DNA of 64,000 nt, taken from Galbibacter mesophilus. Its GTDB lineage: Bacteria > Bacteroidota > Bacteroidia > Flavobacteriales > Flavobacteriaceae. Both the position numbers and the translations under genes were made by a program. Each line of letters begins with the position of its first letter. The first letter of the stretch is position 1. The notes under the pieces were generated by a model. It was not told where the DNA came from. It was given only the letters and a program-made list of their open reading frames with translations, and made no database searches. Below, one piece after another: positions 26,831 to 35,738 of this stretch. The stretch is taken from the NCBI RefSeq assembly GCF_023721415.1, contig NZ_JAMQVC010000001.1, positions 372,001-436,000 of the forward strand, read 5' to 3'.

Positions 26831-26853
26831 TATTTAGATTGATTCTGAATAAT
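26829..26853. promoter_or_regulatory. Fur-like operator at the receptor start
   Basis: ATTATTTAGATTGATTCTGAATAAT is a 25-bp near-perfect palindrome with key halves TTTAGA and TCTGAA. It overlaps the receptor ATG and lies just downstream of its -7 element, where a bound repressor would block transcription or translation. Confidence 0.6.
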
Positions 26854-26859
26854 TTTCAG

Positions 26860-26867
26860 CAAATATA
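26860..26867 (-). promoter_or_regulatory. Promoter -7 element of the receptor operon
   Basis: CAAATATA on the plus strand, read TATATTTG on the minus strand, matches TAnnTTTG, 30 bp before the receptor start codon. Confidence 0.5.
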
Positions 26868-26877
26868 TATGTTATTT

Positions 26878-26896
26878 TTATTCAATCTAAATAAAT
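26878..26896. promoter_or_regulatory. Second Fur-like palindrome between divergent promoters
   Basis: TTTATTCAATCTAAATAAA pairs at 7 of 9 symmetric positions and repeats the TCTAAAT half-site. It lies where the -33 regions of both divergent promoters would fall, so one dimer could act on both genes. Confidence 0.5.
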
Positions 26897-26900
26897 TTTA

Positions 26901-26908
26901 TATTTTTG
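26901..26908 (+). promoter_or_regulatory. Promoter -7 element of the DUF6607 gene
   Basis: TATTTTTG matches TAnnTTTG, 36 bp before the ATG at 26944. Confidence 0.5.
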
Positions 26909-26943
26909 TTCTGTCAGAAATTCAAAACCTAATTAAATCAGAA

Positions 26944-27849
26944 ATGAAAAAACTAATGTTAGTATGCATGGCAACAGGGCTGTCAGCATTTCAATTAACC
27001 GCTCAAAACAATAAGAAAAAGTTAGATCAAGAAAGCATAAAGGATATGTGCGGATGTTACGAAGTGCGTTTCAACTTTGCTGAAACCTTTAACAATGCAA
27101 AAGATTCAACCTACCAACCTTCTAAAGTAAAACAAGTGGGTGCTTTAGAATGGGTTGAACTGGTAGAAGATAAAGCTGACAAAATTGTTATGCAGCATCT
27201 TCTTATCGCTAATGATACTATGATTATAAAACACTGGCGACAGGATTGGTTATATGAAAACACCGATTTCTATCAGTTTCACAAGGACAAAACATGGAAG
27301 TACGAGAAGCTTTCCAACGGTGAAGTAAAAGGGCAATGGACGCAGAAAGTGTATCAAGTGGATGACAGTCCGCGTTATGAAGGAACCGCTACCTGGGTGC
27401 ATGTTGATGGTAAAGATTATTGGACTAACACCACGGACGCGCCATTACCAAGAAGGGAGCACACCATTCGCGATGACTACAATGTTATGAAGCGTAGAAA
27501 TATTCACGCCATAACCGATTACGGATGGTTGCACGAACAAGACAACGACAAAATTATAAGAAAAGACGGCGCTGAAGATTTTGTACTAGCTCAAGAAAAA
27601 GGGTATGACACCTATACTAAAGTTGCTGATGAAAAATGCAAAGCCGCCCAAGATTGGTGGAAAGAAAATGATAAATTTTGGAAAATTGTACGAAATAAAT
27701 GGAACAAAGTTTTTGAGAGAAATCAAGACATTCATTTAAAGAAGAGCGTGGATAATAAACCTCTTTTTGCCCACTTATTTAGTATGCCAGCCAATAGTAG
27801 TAAAAAGGATATAGAAGCTGTAATAGATAGTTTTATAGCAGAGGAATGA
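26944..27849 (+). CDS. DUF6607 family exported protein
   Basis: 301 residues from ATG 26944. An earlier in-frame ATG at 26839 would include the promoter and operators and is rejected. A signal peptide (MKKLMLVCMATGLSAFQLTA) is present. The body matches the DUF6607 pattern as I know it: KDMCGCYEVRFNFAETF, HWRQDWLYEN, APLPRREHTIRDDYNVMKRRN and a tryptophan-rich end (DWWKENDKFWKIV). The function is unknown. Divergence from a heme-receptor operon over shared Fur-like sites suggests a part in iron or heme acquisition. Confidence 0.85.
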   Translation: MKKLMLVCMATGLSAFQLTAQNNKKKLDQESIKDMCGCYEVRFNFAETFNNAKDSTYQPSKVKQVGALEWVELVEDKADKIVMQHLLIANDTMIIKHWRQDWLYENTDFYQFHKDKTWKYEKLSNGEVKGQWTQKVYQVDDSPRYEGTATWVHVDGKDYWTNTTDAPLPRREHTIRDDYNVMKRRNIHAITDYGWLHEQDNDKIIRKDGAEDFVLAQEKGYDTYTKVADEKCKAAQDWWKENDKFWKIVRNKWNKVFERNQDIHLKKSVDNKPLFAHLFSMPANSSKKDIEAVIDSFIAEE

Positions 27850-27907
27850 AAAATAAAGTTTAATTGTTCCTAGACAAACATGATATTTATTGATTCATAG
27901 AAGCTCC

Positions 27908-28071
27908 TTTCATTTCTTTTGCTCGCCCAAAAGAAACGAAACAAAGAAAAAGGCGCCTTATCCAAGGAATTTTTTCGACCCTAAAGTCGAAAAACCGTAA
28001 TCAAAACTCCGCGTCGCTCCGTGCCTACGCTCCTGCTCTCGGAGCTTTTGATTACTATTCTCCAGATAAGG
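27908..28071 (+). repeat. About 164-bp direct repeat, left copy
   Basis: It runs from TTTCATTTCTTTTGCTCGCC to GATAAGG, with about ten mismatches and no gap against the copy at 28659-28822 (offset 751 bp). Internal structure: TTCGAC/GTCGAA and GCTCC/GGAGC hairpins. A core AAACGAAACAAAGAAAAAGG recurs in altered form near 38776. It fills most of the 292-bp gap before the next gene. Confidence 0.9.
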
Positions 28072-28141
28072 AAATTATATAAATTGATAATTTCAACTGT
28101 GCTTTAACTTAAAATCCATTAAATATAACAATTCAAAGCTG

Positions 28142-28492
28142 ATGTGTAAACACCTTCAAATATTAAATAGATCTAGAAATGGAATCCTTATTTATTGTAA
28201 AAACAATAACATGTATCAATTGCTTTACAATAACCTCAATTTTAATTTTACTGAAGCGGAATTTGAGAGTTTTCATAAATATCTATTCAATTTGGAGGTA
28301 GATTATTGGGAAGAAGAGTACAGATATTCTATTTACGATAAACGCATTCCCATTCCCACTATTCAATCCAATTTGCTTATTCTTCTAAACAAGCAAGAAG
28401 TATTGGAACTAAAATCACTTGTAAAACTGAGGCCTCATGAATACAAACTGTTACCTATTCATGACATTCATTATAAATTGTTCTCTAATTAA
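28142..28492 (+). CDS. Small hypothetical protein between two direct repeats
   Basis: 116 residues, no signal peptide or membrane segment. It begins MCKHLQILNRSRNGILIYCK and has a conserved-looking aromatic central part (NFNFTEAEFESFHKYLFNLEVDYWEEE). The layout reminds me of small Bacteroidota-specific proteins of the DUF6686 type, but I am not certain. The two near-identical flanking repeats suggest this gene arrived or moved with repeat DNA, or that the repeats recombined around it. A terminator follows 56 bp downstream. Confidence 0.65.
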   Translation: MCKHLQILNRSRNGILIYCKNNNMYQLLYNNLNFNFTEAEFESFHKYLFNLEVDYWEEEYRYSIYDKRIPIPTIQSNLLILLNKQEVLELKSLVKLRPHEYKLLPIHDIHYKLFSN

Positions 28493-28547
28493 ATTTTATA
28501 TTATTTGAGTTTGTTAGTTTGTTGTTGCTGCAAATTGCAGCAAAAGA

Positions 28548-28586
28548 AAAGCCCGAAAAACTTGTCTTTTTTTCGGGCTTTCTAAT
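28548..28586 (+). terminator. Intrinsic terminator after the 116-residue gene
   Basis: Stem AAAGCCCGAAAAA (28548-28560) with TTTTTTTCGGGCTTT (28567-28581). A second palindrome, TTGCTGC/GCAGCAA, lies just upstream near 28525-28543. Confidence 0.85.
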
Positions 28587-28658
28587 GTTTTATTTATTTT
28601 TTGACTCAAACTTATTTTACGATGACAAATATTAAATTTTTCGATTACTAGAATGTCT

Positions 28659-28822
28659 TTTCATTTCTTTTGTTCGCCCAAAAGAAACGAAACAAAGAAA
28701 AAGGCGCCTTATCCAAGGAATTTTTTCGACCATTAAGTCGAAAAACCGAAATCAAAACTCCGCGTCGCTCCGTGCCTACGCTCCTGCTTTCGGAGCTTTT
28801 GAATCCTATTCTGAGGATAAGG
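28659..28822 (+). repeat. About 164-bp direct repeat, right copy
   Basis: Second copy of the 27908-28071 repeat. In this copy CCTTATCC (near 28709) and GGATAAGG (28815-28822) form inverted ends around the inner hairpins. It lies between the 116-residue gene and the convergent argS. Confidence 0.9.
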
Positions 28823-28863
28823 AGTTTTTTTAACGGCTATTTTTCACTAACAAATTTATTTTT

Positions 28864-30648
28864 TTACATACGCTCCGGAACGTTGATTCCCAACAAAAGC
28901 AATGCACTGGCAATTACTTCGCCTACTTTTTGCGATAGCTGCACTCTGAATATTTTTTCTGAAGTATCTTCTGCGCCCAAAATAGATACGTTTTGATAGA
29001 AGGAATTGAATTCTTTTACCAAATCGTACGCGTAGTTTGCAATCACTGCCGGACTAAAGTTGGCCGCTGCATTTTGAACCACTTCTGGGAATAACTGCAA
29101 TTGTTTTATCAGCGTACGTTCCTTTTCATGTAGGGCATAACTTAAATTTATTTGGTCTTTACTAAAATCGAAATCTGCTTTTCTCAAAATAGATTGAATC
29201 CTAGCATAGGTATATTGTATAAAAGGACCTGTATTCCCTTGAAAATCGATAGATTCCATAGGATCGAATAAAATTCGCTTCTTCGGATCCACTTTCAAAA
29301 TATAATATTTAAGTGCTCCCAAACCTATGGTTTTATAGAGTTCCTGCTTTTCTTCTTCACTGAAACCATCCAACTTACCTAATTCTGCTGAAATTTCTCC
29401 GGCAGTATTGGCCATTTCTTCAATCAAGTCATCGGCATCTACAACAGTCCCTTCCCTACTTTTCATTTTTCCGCTTGGCAAATCTACCATTCCATAACTT
29501 AGGTGATAAAGATTATCTGCCCAATCGAAACCTAATTTTTTCAGAATTAAAAACAATACTTTAAAATGGTAATCCTGTTCATTTCCAACTGTATAAACCA
29601 ACCCACCAACGTCTGGGTAATCTTTTATACGCTGAATCGCGGTCCCGATATCCTGCGTCATATAAACGGCTGTTCCATCAGCACGGAGAACAATTTTTTC
29701 ATCCAATCCTTCGTCAGTAAGATCGATCCAAACAGAACCATCTTCTTTTTTGAAAAATATCCCTCTTTCCAGACCGTCTGCAACTACATCTTTTCCCAGC
29801 AAGTAGGTGTTACTTTCGTAATATAATTTATCAAAATCAACTCCCAAGTTCTTATAGGTAATATCAAAACCGTCGTATACCCATCCGTTCATGGTTTCCC
29901 AAAGTTTAACCACTTCTGGTTCTCCAGCTTCCCACTTTCTAAGCATTTCCTGAGCTTCCAAAAGTATGGGCGCTTCTTTTTCGGCAGTTTCTTTGTCGGT
30001 TCCTTCTGCAACCATAGCTTCTATTTCTGCTTTGTAAGCTTTATCGAACGCTACGTAATAATTACCTACTAATTTGTCACCTTTCAGTCCGGTTGATGCA
30101 GGAGTTTCTCCGTTACCAAATTTCTGCCAAGCCAACATCGATTTGCAAATATGTATCCCCCTATCGTTAATGATTTGGGTTTTATACACTTTTTTACCAG
30201 CCGCTTTAATAATTTCAGCAACCGAATATCCCAACAAATTATTTCTAATATGACCTAAATGAAGGGGTTTATTGGTGTTCGGCGACGAATATTCTACCAT
30301 TACCGCTTTATCTCCTTCTGAAGGATTGACAAACCCATAAGTGGAGTCATTTCTAACCTCTTTGAAAAAGTTCAGGAAAAAAGCATCGGAGATAACTAAG
30401 TTTAAAAAGCCTTTTACCACGTTGAATTTTTCAACCTCAGCAACATTTGCCTGTAAGTAGGCTCCTATTTCTTCACCTATAACTTGTGGATTGCCTTTTA
30501 CAACGCGTAACATTGGAAAAACCACTACCGTAACATCTCCTTCAAATTCCTTACGTGTAGCTTGCAACTCGACAGTTTCAAGTTCTTTACCAAAAATAGA
30601 AGTTACTGCTTCTTTTACCTTATTTATAATGATATTCTGAATATCCAT
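28864..30648 (-). CDS. argS: Arginyl-tRNA synthetase
   Basis: 594 residues, full length for this class I synthetase, which charges tRNA-Arg. The HIGH motif is HLGHIRNN near residue 132. The KMSKS counterpart is KMKSREG near residue 397. The N-terminal ~110 residues form the tRNA D-loop-recognising domain. The C-terminal anticodon-binding helical domain contains FIQYTYARIQSILRK and ends near ASALLLLGINVPERM. It is monocistronic. A TAnnTTTG promoter lies 21 bp upstream. Confidence 0.97.
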   Translation of the reverse strand: MDIQNIIINKVKEAVTSIFGKELETVELQATRKEFEGDVTVVVFPMLRVVKGNPQVIGEEIGAYLQANVAEVEKFNVVKGFLNLVISDAFFLNFFKEVRNDSTYGFVNPSEGDKAVMVEYSSPNTNKPLHLGHIRNNLLGYSVAEIIKAAGKKVYKTQIINDRGIHICKSMLAWQKFGNGETPASTGLKGDKLVGNYYVAFDKAYKAEIEAMVAEGTDKETAEKEAPILLEAQEMLRKWEAGEPEVVKLWETMNGWVYDGFDITYKNLGVDFDKLYYESNTYLLGKDVVADGLERGIFFKKEDGSVWIDLTDEGLDEKIVLRADGTAVYMTQDIGTAIQRIKDYPDVGGLVYTVGNEQDYHFKVLFLILKKLGFDWADNLYHLSYGMVDLPSGKMKSREGTVVDADDLIEEMANTAGEISAELGKLDGFSEEEKQELYKTIGLGALKYYILKVDPKKRILFDPMESIDFQGNTGPFIQYTYARIQSILRKADFDFSKDQINLSYALHEKERTLIKQLQLFPEVVQNAAANFSPAVIANYAYDLVKEFNSFYQNVSILGAEDTSEKIFRVQLSQKVGEVIASALLLLGINVPERM

Positions 30649-30668
30649 TCTTTTGAAAAATTTGGCTG

Positions 30669-30701
30669 CAAAGATACGGATTTCGAAAAAGTTAACACCA
30701 A
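30669..30701 (-). promoter_or_regulatory. argS promoter
   Basis: Read on the minus strand: -33 TTG (30699-30701), 22-bp spacer, -7 TATCTTTG (30669-30676), 21 bp before the argS start codon. Confidence 0.6.
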
Positions 30702-30804
30702 TGCTTCAACCATAAAAAAGGTTAAGTACGTTTTTAGTAGGTGATTTTTTGTATTAAAGTGAACTTGATGAGTAATTGCATTCAGAAAAAACTATCTTTA
30801 TTGT

Positions 30805-31233
30805 ATGTTGTTAAATGTATCCTATAACGATCCTAAGCAAGAGAAAACCATTTTCGATGAAGTGGGCGGAATCATTAATTTAAGAGAGCGATTGAAAATT
30901 GGAGGCTCTGGCTCTCCGAAACTATTTATTACCCAAGCCAGTGTAGCAATTAACAACTTATTATTGTTAGACAACAACTTAAATACTTGTAATATTGAAA
31001 TTAGGGAAAAAGGGATTATCATTAGGTTTCGATCCATTTTAGAAACATATGCGCTCATTATTCCTTTCTATAAACTGTCCATCTACAAAGGTTCTTCCCA
31101 AGAATATACCTTTCACAAAGACCATCATTTTATAAGGGTTGCGGCTAAAACCAAAGGAATTCATAATTTTGTAAAGAAAATTTCGGATAGAAAAATTCAA
31201 CACCTCCCCAACCAAAACGATAATCCAAACTAA
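30805..31233 (+). CDS. Hypothetical protein
   Basis: 142 residues, no signal peptide and no clear membrane helix despite a hydrophobic strand (YALIIPFYKLSIYKG). The protein mixes beta-like stretches (CNIEIREKGIIIRFR) with a basic C-terminus (KTKGIHNFVKKISDRK). I do not recognise a family. It lies 17 bp before the TTG start of a BCCT transporter, so the two may be cotranscribed. An almost-consensus -7 element (TATCTTTA) lies just upstream. Confidence 0.65.
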   Translation: MLLNVSYNDPKQEKTIFDEVGGIINLRERLKIGGSGSPKLFITQASVAINNLLLLDNNLNTCNIEIREKGIIIRFRSILETYALIIPFYKLSIYKGSSQEYTFHKDHHFIRVAAKTKGIHNFVKKISDRKIQHLPNQNDNPN

Positions 31234-31250
31234 AATTTCAAATAAAGCTT

Positions 31251-32726
31251 TTGAATATTTTCCGAAATAAACTTTTAAGTATTTCCTGCGGCATTTTGCT
31301 ATTGCTTTCGGGCGCTATTTTTTTGTTCCCAAAACGGGCGTATAATAGTATTGAATCTTTTTCTATTTGGATACGTGATTATTTTGGCAACTTTTACTTG
31401 TACTTGGGGCTATTCTGTGTACTTTTTTTATTAGGAATCGCCCTTTCCCCGCTTGGAAAATTAAAACTAGGAAAACCAACTGATAAGCCAAAATACACGC
31501 GTTGGGCATGGATTTCCATGCTGTATAGCGCAGGCATGGGAGCTGGAATTCTCTTACGGGCCGTGCAAGAGCCTGTTTACATGTATTTAAATCCTCCCAT
31601 TACCACAGGCGCATCCGATAAAACATTGGCCTTGGAATATACTTTTTACCAATGGGGTTTCACCGCTTGGGCATTTTATGGCCTTTTTGCATTGGTTATA
31701 GGTCATTATTTATTTGCTAAAAACAAGAAAGCACTGGTAAGCAGTTCCGTTTCCCATCTATTTAAAAATAAGGCTCTCTTAAAATCAATAGACATCATTG
31801 TGATTCTAGCCACGGTTTTTGGGTTAGTTGGTGCAGTTGGCTTGGGAACCACACAAATAAATGGTGGGGTAAATCATTTGTTGAAAGGTGACTTAGGTTT
31901 ACTTTCCACTATCATTTTAACGCTCTTTATCTGCGGGGTGGCATTTCTCTCAGCGTGGAAAGGCATCAATAAAGGGATAAAAAACATTTCAAAAGTCAAT
32001 ATTTTCGTCACCATTTTGTTGCTTTTATTTGTTTTGTCACAAAGTGATTTAATAATAATCTCCAAACGTTTTTCCGAAGCTTTATTTAGTTATCTAAAAG
32101 ATTTCATTCCACTGAGCCTTGCCATTGGAAAATTTGATCCCGGAATACAGTTCCTTACTGATTGGACCTATTACTATTGGGCTTTTTGGTTAGCTTGGGC
32201 GCCTTTTACCGGTGTTTTTATTGCACGTATCTCCAAAGGGCGAACGCTTCGGGAAATGTTGCTAGGCGTAATGATTATTCCTTCCCTAGGTTCTTTCTTA
32301 TGGTTTACGGTGTTTGGCGAAAATGCTTTTCAGCTTATTGATAATTGGGGTAATTACAACAATGAGTTTGGGAATGTTTTCACCTCTATTTTTATATTTC
32401 TGAAGCACTACCCCATGCAATTCTTAGTAAATGCTACGGTTGTTTTACTTTTAACAGGTTTTCTTTTAACCTCAGTAGATTCGGCTATTTTTGTGCTGAG
32501 CATGTTTAGCGACCGCGGAAATCCCAATCCTAAAAAATCGCATCGCACTATTTGGTCCGTGATTATTGCCATTTTTAGCGTTGCCATGTTGGTTTTAGGA
32601 AATGTAAAACCTGAAATTGATGTACTTATCGCACTTCAAAAAGTTTTAATAATTACGTCGCTCCCTTTTGCATTGTTTATTCCTGTGATGAGTTTTTTAT
32701 TTCTGAAGGATCTACTCAATAAGTAA
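31251..32726 (+). CDS. BCCT family betaine/carnitine/choline transporter
   Basis: 491 residues, about twelve transmembrane segments, LeuT fold. The family signature around helix 8 is plain: DWTYYYWAFWLAWAPFTG followed by FIARISKGRT. The first substrate-side helix reads SAGMGAGILLRAVQEP, where the GMG motif usually marks Na+ binding or coupling. These transporters import quaternary ammonium compounds such as glycine betaine, often as osmoprotectants in marine bacteria. The start appears to be TTG at 31251. The C-terminal tail is short, so osmosensing via a long tail is unlikely. Confidence 0.9.
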   Translation: MNIFRNKLLSISCGILLLLSGAIFLFPKRAYNSIESFSIWIRDYFGNFYLYLGLFCVLFLLGIALSPLGKLKLGKPTDKPKYTRWAWISMLYSAGMGAGILLRAVQEPVYMYLNPPITTGASDKTLALEYTFYQWGFTAWAFYGLFALVIGHYLFAKNKKALVSSSVSHLFKNKALLKSIDIIVILATVFGLVGAVGLGTTQINGGVNHLLKGDLGLLSTIILTLFICGVAFLSAWKGINKGIKNISKVNIFVTILLLLFVLSQSDLIIISKRFSEALFSYLKDFIPLSLAIGKFDPGIQFLTDWTYYYWAFWLAWAPFTGVFIARISKGRTLREMLLGVMIIPSLGSFLWFTVFGENAFQLIDNWGNYNNEFGNVFTSIFIFLKHYPMQFLVNATVVLLLTGFLLTSVDSAIFVLSMFSDRGNPNPKKSHRTIWSVIIAIFSVAMLVLGNVKPEIDVLIALQKVLIITSLPFALFIPVMSFLFLKDLLNK

Positions 32727-32765
32727 AACGAAAGATACAGTTACGATTTTCCATTAAAGAAATAA

Positions 32766-34235
32766 TCAATTGTAAATTAATGCATTTCCAAAGTTTTTAT
32801 CAGGCGCCTGAAGATCTACCAAATAACCATTGATAACCAAATACTTTAACGCATCATTCTTTTTAAGAAAGAAAGTTGGGTTTGCACCTACGTAAAGATT
32901 GACGTCCGTATTTTTCTTATCGGTTATAACGTGCATTGGAATCTGCATAGCATTTTTATCCTGCGGAATATTTTCAACTTGAACATAGGCATACCCTTTT
33001 TTCAGCAGCGATGCAAAATCCATTTCCCTTAACGCTCCAATAGATTTAATTACCGAAGGATAAACTTTACCTGGCACTACTTTATAACCCGAAACATCCA
33101 TTTCCTTATAACCATAATAGGTAGAAAGATCACCCATATCTGCTACGCTGCCTTTAGTGTAAATCCCTGATTCCGTATTGGATGAGATTTCATAATTATT
33201 CAACCCGAGATCTACTGTATAAGTGTCACCGAGCAATTCGTACTGTACACCAACAAGTTTTAAATCGAAAAGCTTTCTATCGTTTTCCGGAATTTTCCAG
33301 TACTCATCTTTAGATGTGTTTTTAAATTCTTCTGTAGCAATGGCATGAATTGCAGAGAGTATGGTAACAAAATTGAGCTTTCTAATAAATTGCTTTTCTG
33401 GATCATTGGGATATCCTCCAGATTCGATTAAAACTACACTCGTTCCCCACTTTTGGATGTTATCCCCAAAAGCTCTCGGTTCAAAATCGTCATTGTACCT
33501 ACCCACCTGGCCTGGTGCATATTTTTGAAGAATGTTGTTCATGTAGCCAATTAATTTCATAGCATTTCCACGTACTTCATTTACCTCTTTCTCATAATTA
33601 TAGGCAGGCGCTAAATAAGAAATAGTGGCAGGCTTTGGTGTTCGAGCAGCATTGTAATAAGTGCTTTGATCGTGTAAATTAAACCCGAAGTCGGCTTCCA
33701 GACTATCCCGAACACGTTTCAAAGTTTTTGCTTCTGGTGACTGTAATCTCAAAGCATCCCGATTGATATCAATCCCAAGGGCATTTCTTCTTGTAAACCT
33801 TTCTGCCCCATCTGGATTCAGCATCGGTAAAAAGTGAATGCGCAATTTAGAGAGCATTTCTTTCTTTTCTTTTTTGAAGTCATTAGATTTAAAAAAATTG
33901 AAAATATCGAATCCAGCCATGGTAGCGGTAGATTCATCTCCGTGCATTTGCGACCAAAGGAACACGTCCACGTCCCCTTCTCCAAAACTGATTAAGTTCA
34001 GCGGCGTTCCTTTAATAGAATTTCCCACTTTTTGAACTTCAAAAAAGGAATCCTCCTTTAAGTTTTCTATTAAGGGTGAAATTTTCTCATAAGAGAACCT
34101 TCGCTTTGTGATGCTTTCCTCCTTGTAGGTATCGTATTTCTCAAACAATTCCTGATAAAAATCCTGTGCGGAAGCTACCTCTGCGGCTGTAAATAATAGA
34201 CAGAAAAAAAAAATAGCTCTCAAATATCTCTTCAT
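32766..34235 (-). CDS. Secreted M14-family zinc carboxypeptidase
   Basis: 489 residues with a signal peptide (AIFFFCLLFTAAEVASAQ). The M14 zinc site is visible: H and E in SQMHGDEST near residue 94, and the third ligand His in FNLHDQSTYY near residue 187. The catalytic Glu is in VVLIESGGYP near residue 270. The region after about residue 300 is beta-rich and unassigned. The enzyme removes C-terminal residues from peptides, possibly murein peptides, since it lies 6 bp after an N-acetylmuramoyl-alanine amidase gene in the same operon. Confidence 0.9.
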   Translation of the reverse strand: MKRYLRAIFFFCLLFTAAEVASAQDFYQELFEKYDTYKEESITKRRFSYEKISPLIENLKEDSFFEVQKVGNSIKGTPLNLISFGEGDVDVFLWSQMHGDESTATMAGFDIFNFFKSNDFKKEKKEMLSKLRIHFLPMLNPDGAERFTRRNALGIDINRDALRLQSPEAKTLKRVRDSLEADFGFNLHDQSTYYNAARTPKPATISYLAPAYNYEKEVNEVRGNAMKLIGYMNNILQKYAPGQVGRYNDDFEPRAFGDNIQKWGTSVVLIESGGYPNDPEKQFIRKLNFVTILSAIHAIATEEFKNTSKDEYWKIPENDRKLFDLKLVGVQYELLGDTYTVDLGLNNYEISSNTESGIYTKGSVADMGDLSTYYGYKEMDVSGYKVVPGKVYPSVIKSIGALREMDFASLLKKGYAYVQVENIPQDKNAMQIPMHVITDKKNTDVNLYVGANPTFFLKKNDALKYLVINGYLVDLQAPDKNFGNALIYN

Positions 34236-34241
34236 GTTTAA

Positions 34242-34898
34242 TTAGTTTTCCGGTAATGTTTTTAAATCTAAGTGCGCGATGTTTTTTCGTATATCAGCCA
34301 TAAATGCTTCATCTGGATCGCTTTTTTCGGTGCGATATCCTTCATCTTGCTCCAGCCACAGCTCATGATCTTCGAACAACTGATATTCATAATGTCCAAT
34401 CACATAATCAATGGGGTATTTCTTTTTAAGGTACTTTATAAGTTTGATATTCGCTTTCAATTGCGCTTTTGTAAGTGGCATATCGGGTCCACCTACATTT
34501 TCAATACCAATAGCACAATGATTTAAACCAATTACATGGCGTGCCATAGTGGTTTCCGGCATTAGTTTATAGATGGTGCCATCTTGATCAACCAAAAAGT
34601 GTGAGGACACATTAAGGCTCCCCCCTCCGGAAATTGCCGTTCTAAAACTGGGCAAGTGCACGTCATAAAAAGCATCAAAAGATTTTTGAAAAGAAGGAAT
34701 TGCCGTCCAATGCACCACTACCATTTTAGGTAAAATCGTAGGTGAATCTACATCCAGATCGTAATGCATTTTCATATAATCTTTCGTCAACGCATTTCTT
34801 TCGTCATTAAATAGAATCGGCTCTTCTACTATTTTCGGGCCACAGGAAAACAGTATCGAAACTATCGCTACCAACAGAAATGTATTTTTCTTCTTCAT
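34242..34898 (-). CDS. N-acetylmuramoyl-L-alanine amidase (amidase_2/PGRP fold), lipoprotein
   Basis: 218 residues. A lipoprotein signal ends at ILFSC19. Zinc ligands of the amidase_2 fold are seen as H in VVHWTAI near residue 63, H in VIGHYEY near residue 170, and D in EKSDPDEAF near residue 196. Another family feature is SSHFLVDQDGTIYKLMPE. The enzyme cuts the bond between muramic acid and the stem peptide in peptidoglycan. It is the first gene of the pair with the M14 peptidase, a set fitting periplasmic murein turnover. Confidence 0.88.
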   Translation of the reverse strand: MKKKNTFLLVAIVSILFSCGPKIVEEPILFNDERNALTKDYMKMHYDLDVDSPTILPKMVVVHWTAIPSFQKSFDAFYDVHLPSFRTAISGGGSLNVSSHFLVDQDGTIYKLMPETTMARHVIGLNHCAIGIENVGGPDMPLTKAQLKANIKLIKYLKKKYPIDYVIGHYEYQLFEDHELWLEQDEGYRTEKSDPDEAFMADIRKNIAHLDLKTLPEN

Positions 34899-34963
34899 TA
34901 TAACCAGAATCTGAAATAAAAGTATAAATAATGTAGCTTTTTAAGGCAGAATATTTCATAAAA

Positions 34964-34997
34964 AAAAGCTGCCTTTATTACGAAAGACAACTTTTTA
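34964..34997 (-). terminator. Intrinsic terminator after the CysH-like gene
   Basis: An imperfect stem (AAAG..CTTT twice, about 34967-34996) with a T run on the minus strand, ending transcription of the CysH-like gene before the amidase operon. Confidence 0.65.
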
Positions 34998-35018
34998 TTC
35001 ATTAATTTTTTTAAAAGA

Positions 35019-35630
35019 TTAACTTACGTGCAGACCACATTCCCGATTTTCCAGAACTTTGGTAGGATCGAAATAGTTAAACTCGTTTTCAAGATTGTTT
35101 TCCTCAAGATATACGTCCAATTCTTCGTCAGAATAATAGAAAAACGGACTCACTTTAAGAACTCCATCTTCGCCTTTCGTTACGATATCCAAGGTGTCTC
35201 TAAAGGCTGTTTGTCCTTTTCTAAGATTGGTAAACCAAATATCAGGCGTATTCTCTTGCATCGCTCTTTTAAAAGGCTCTAGTTTTACTTGTTCCGTAAA
35301 AACTTTATGCAAGGGATCGTTTATATCTGGAATTCCCATCACTATATTTCTATGCGCTACGGTTTGCTTTGGAACGTATAGTTTTACATTAAGATTTAAT
35401 GCTTTGATCAGTCTTTCTGCATGCAAATAGGTTTTATTGGTATTATACCCTGTATCACACCAAATCACAGGAATATCCTTCTTGGCTTGTGTTGTAGCAT
35501 GTAAAATTGCCGCTTCGTATGGCCTAAAGTTGGTAGTTACGACAGGTTTTTTACCCTGCTTTAAAGCCCATTCCACAATTTGCAGTGGCGATTTCTCTTT
35601 TAAATCTTTATTTATCTGCTGTAAATCCAT
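35019..35630 (-). CDS. Phosphoadenosine phosphosulfate reductase family protein (CysH-like)
   Basis: 203 residues from ATG 35630, the sensible start (an earlier one at 35657 adds nine unlike residues). The adenine-nucleotide alpha-hydrolase fold of PAPS/APS reductases is present: PVIWCDTGYNTNKTY and IWFTNLRKGQTAFRD. The catalytic C-terminal ECGLH cysteine is there (RECGLHVS). The CC and CxxC pairs that bind the iron-sulfur cluster in APS-type enzymes are absent, so if it reduces sulfate esters it is PAPS-type. No other sulfate-assimilation gene is near. An Rrf2 regulator lies upstream. Confidence 0.85.
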   Translation of the reverse strand: MDLQQINKDLKEKSPLQIVEWALKQGKKPVVTTNFRPYEAAILHATTQAKKDIPVIWCDTGYNTNKTYLHAERLIKALNLNVKLYVPKQTVAHRNIVMGIPDINDPLHKVFTEQVKLEPFKRAMQENTPDIWFTNLRKGQTAFRDTLDIVTKGEDGVLKVSPFFYYSDEELDVYLEENNLENEFNYFDPTKVLENRECGLHVS

Positions 35631-35738
35631 AATGCTTTCAATGTAATAGAACAGCAAAGATATTAATAGTCTAGTTAATTAGTAGGTTTTTAACGAAAAA
35701 ATCACAATTAATTTCAAAAACAACTAAAAATCAAAATA

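Noticed and set aside
27908-28822. Composite transposon or insertion sequence
   Set aside because: No transposase gene lies within or beside the repeats. Target-site duplications were not visible.
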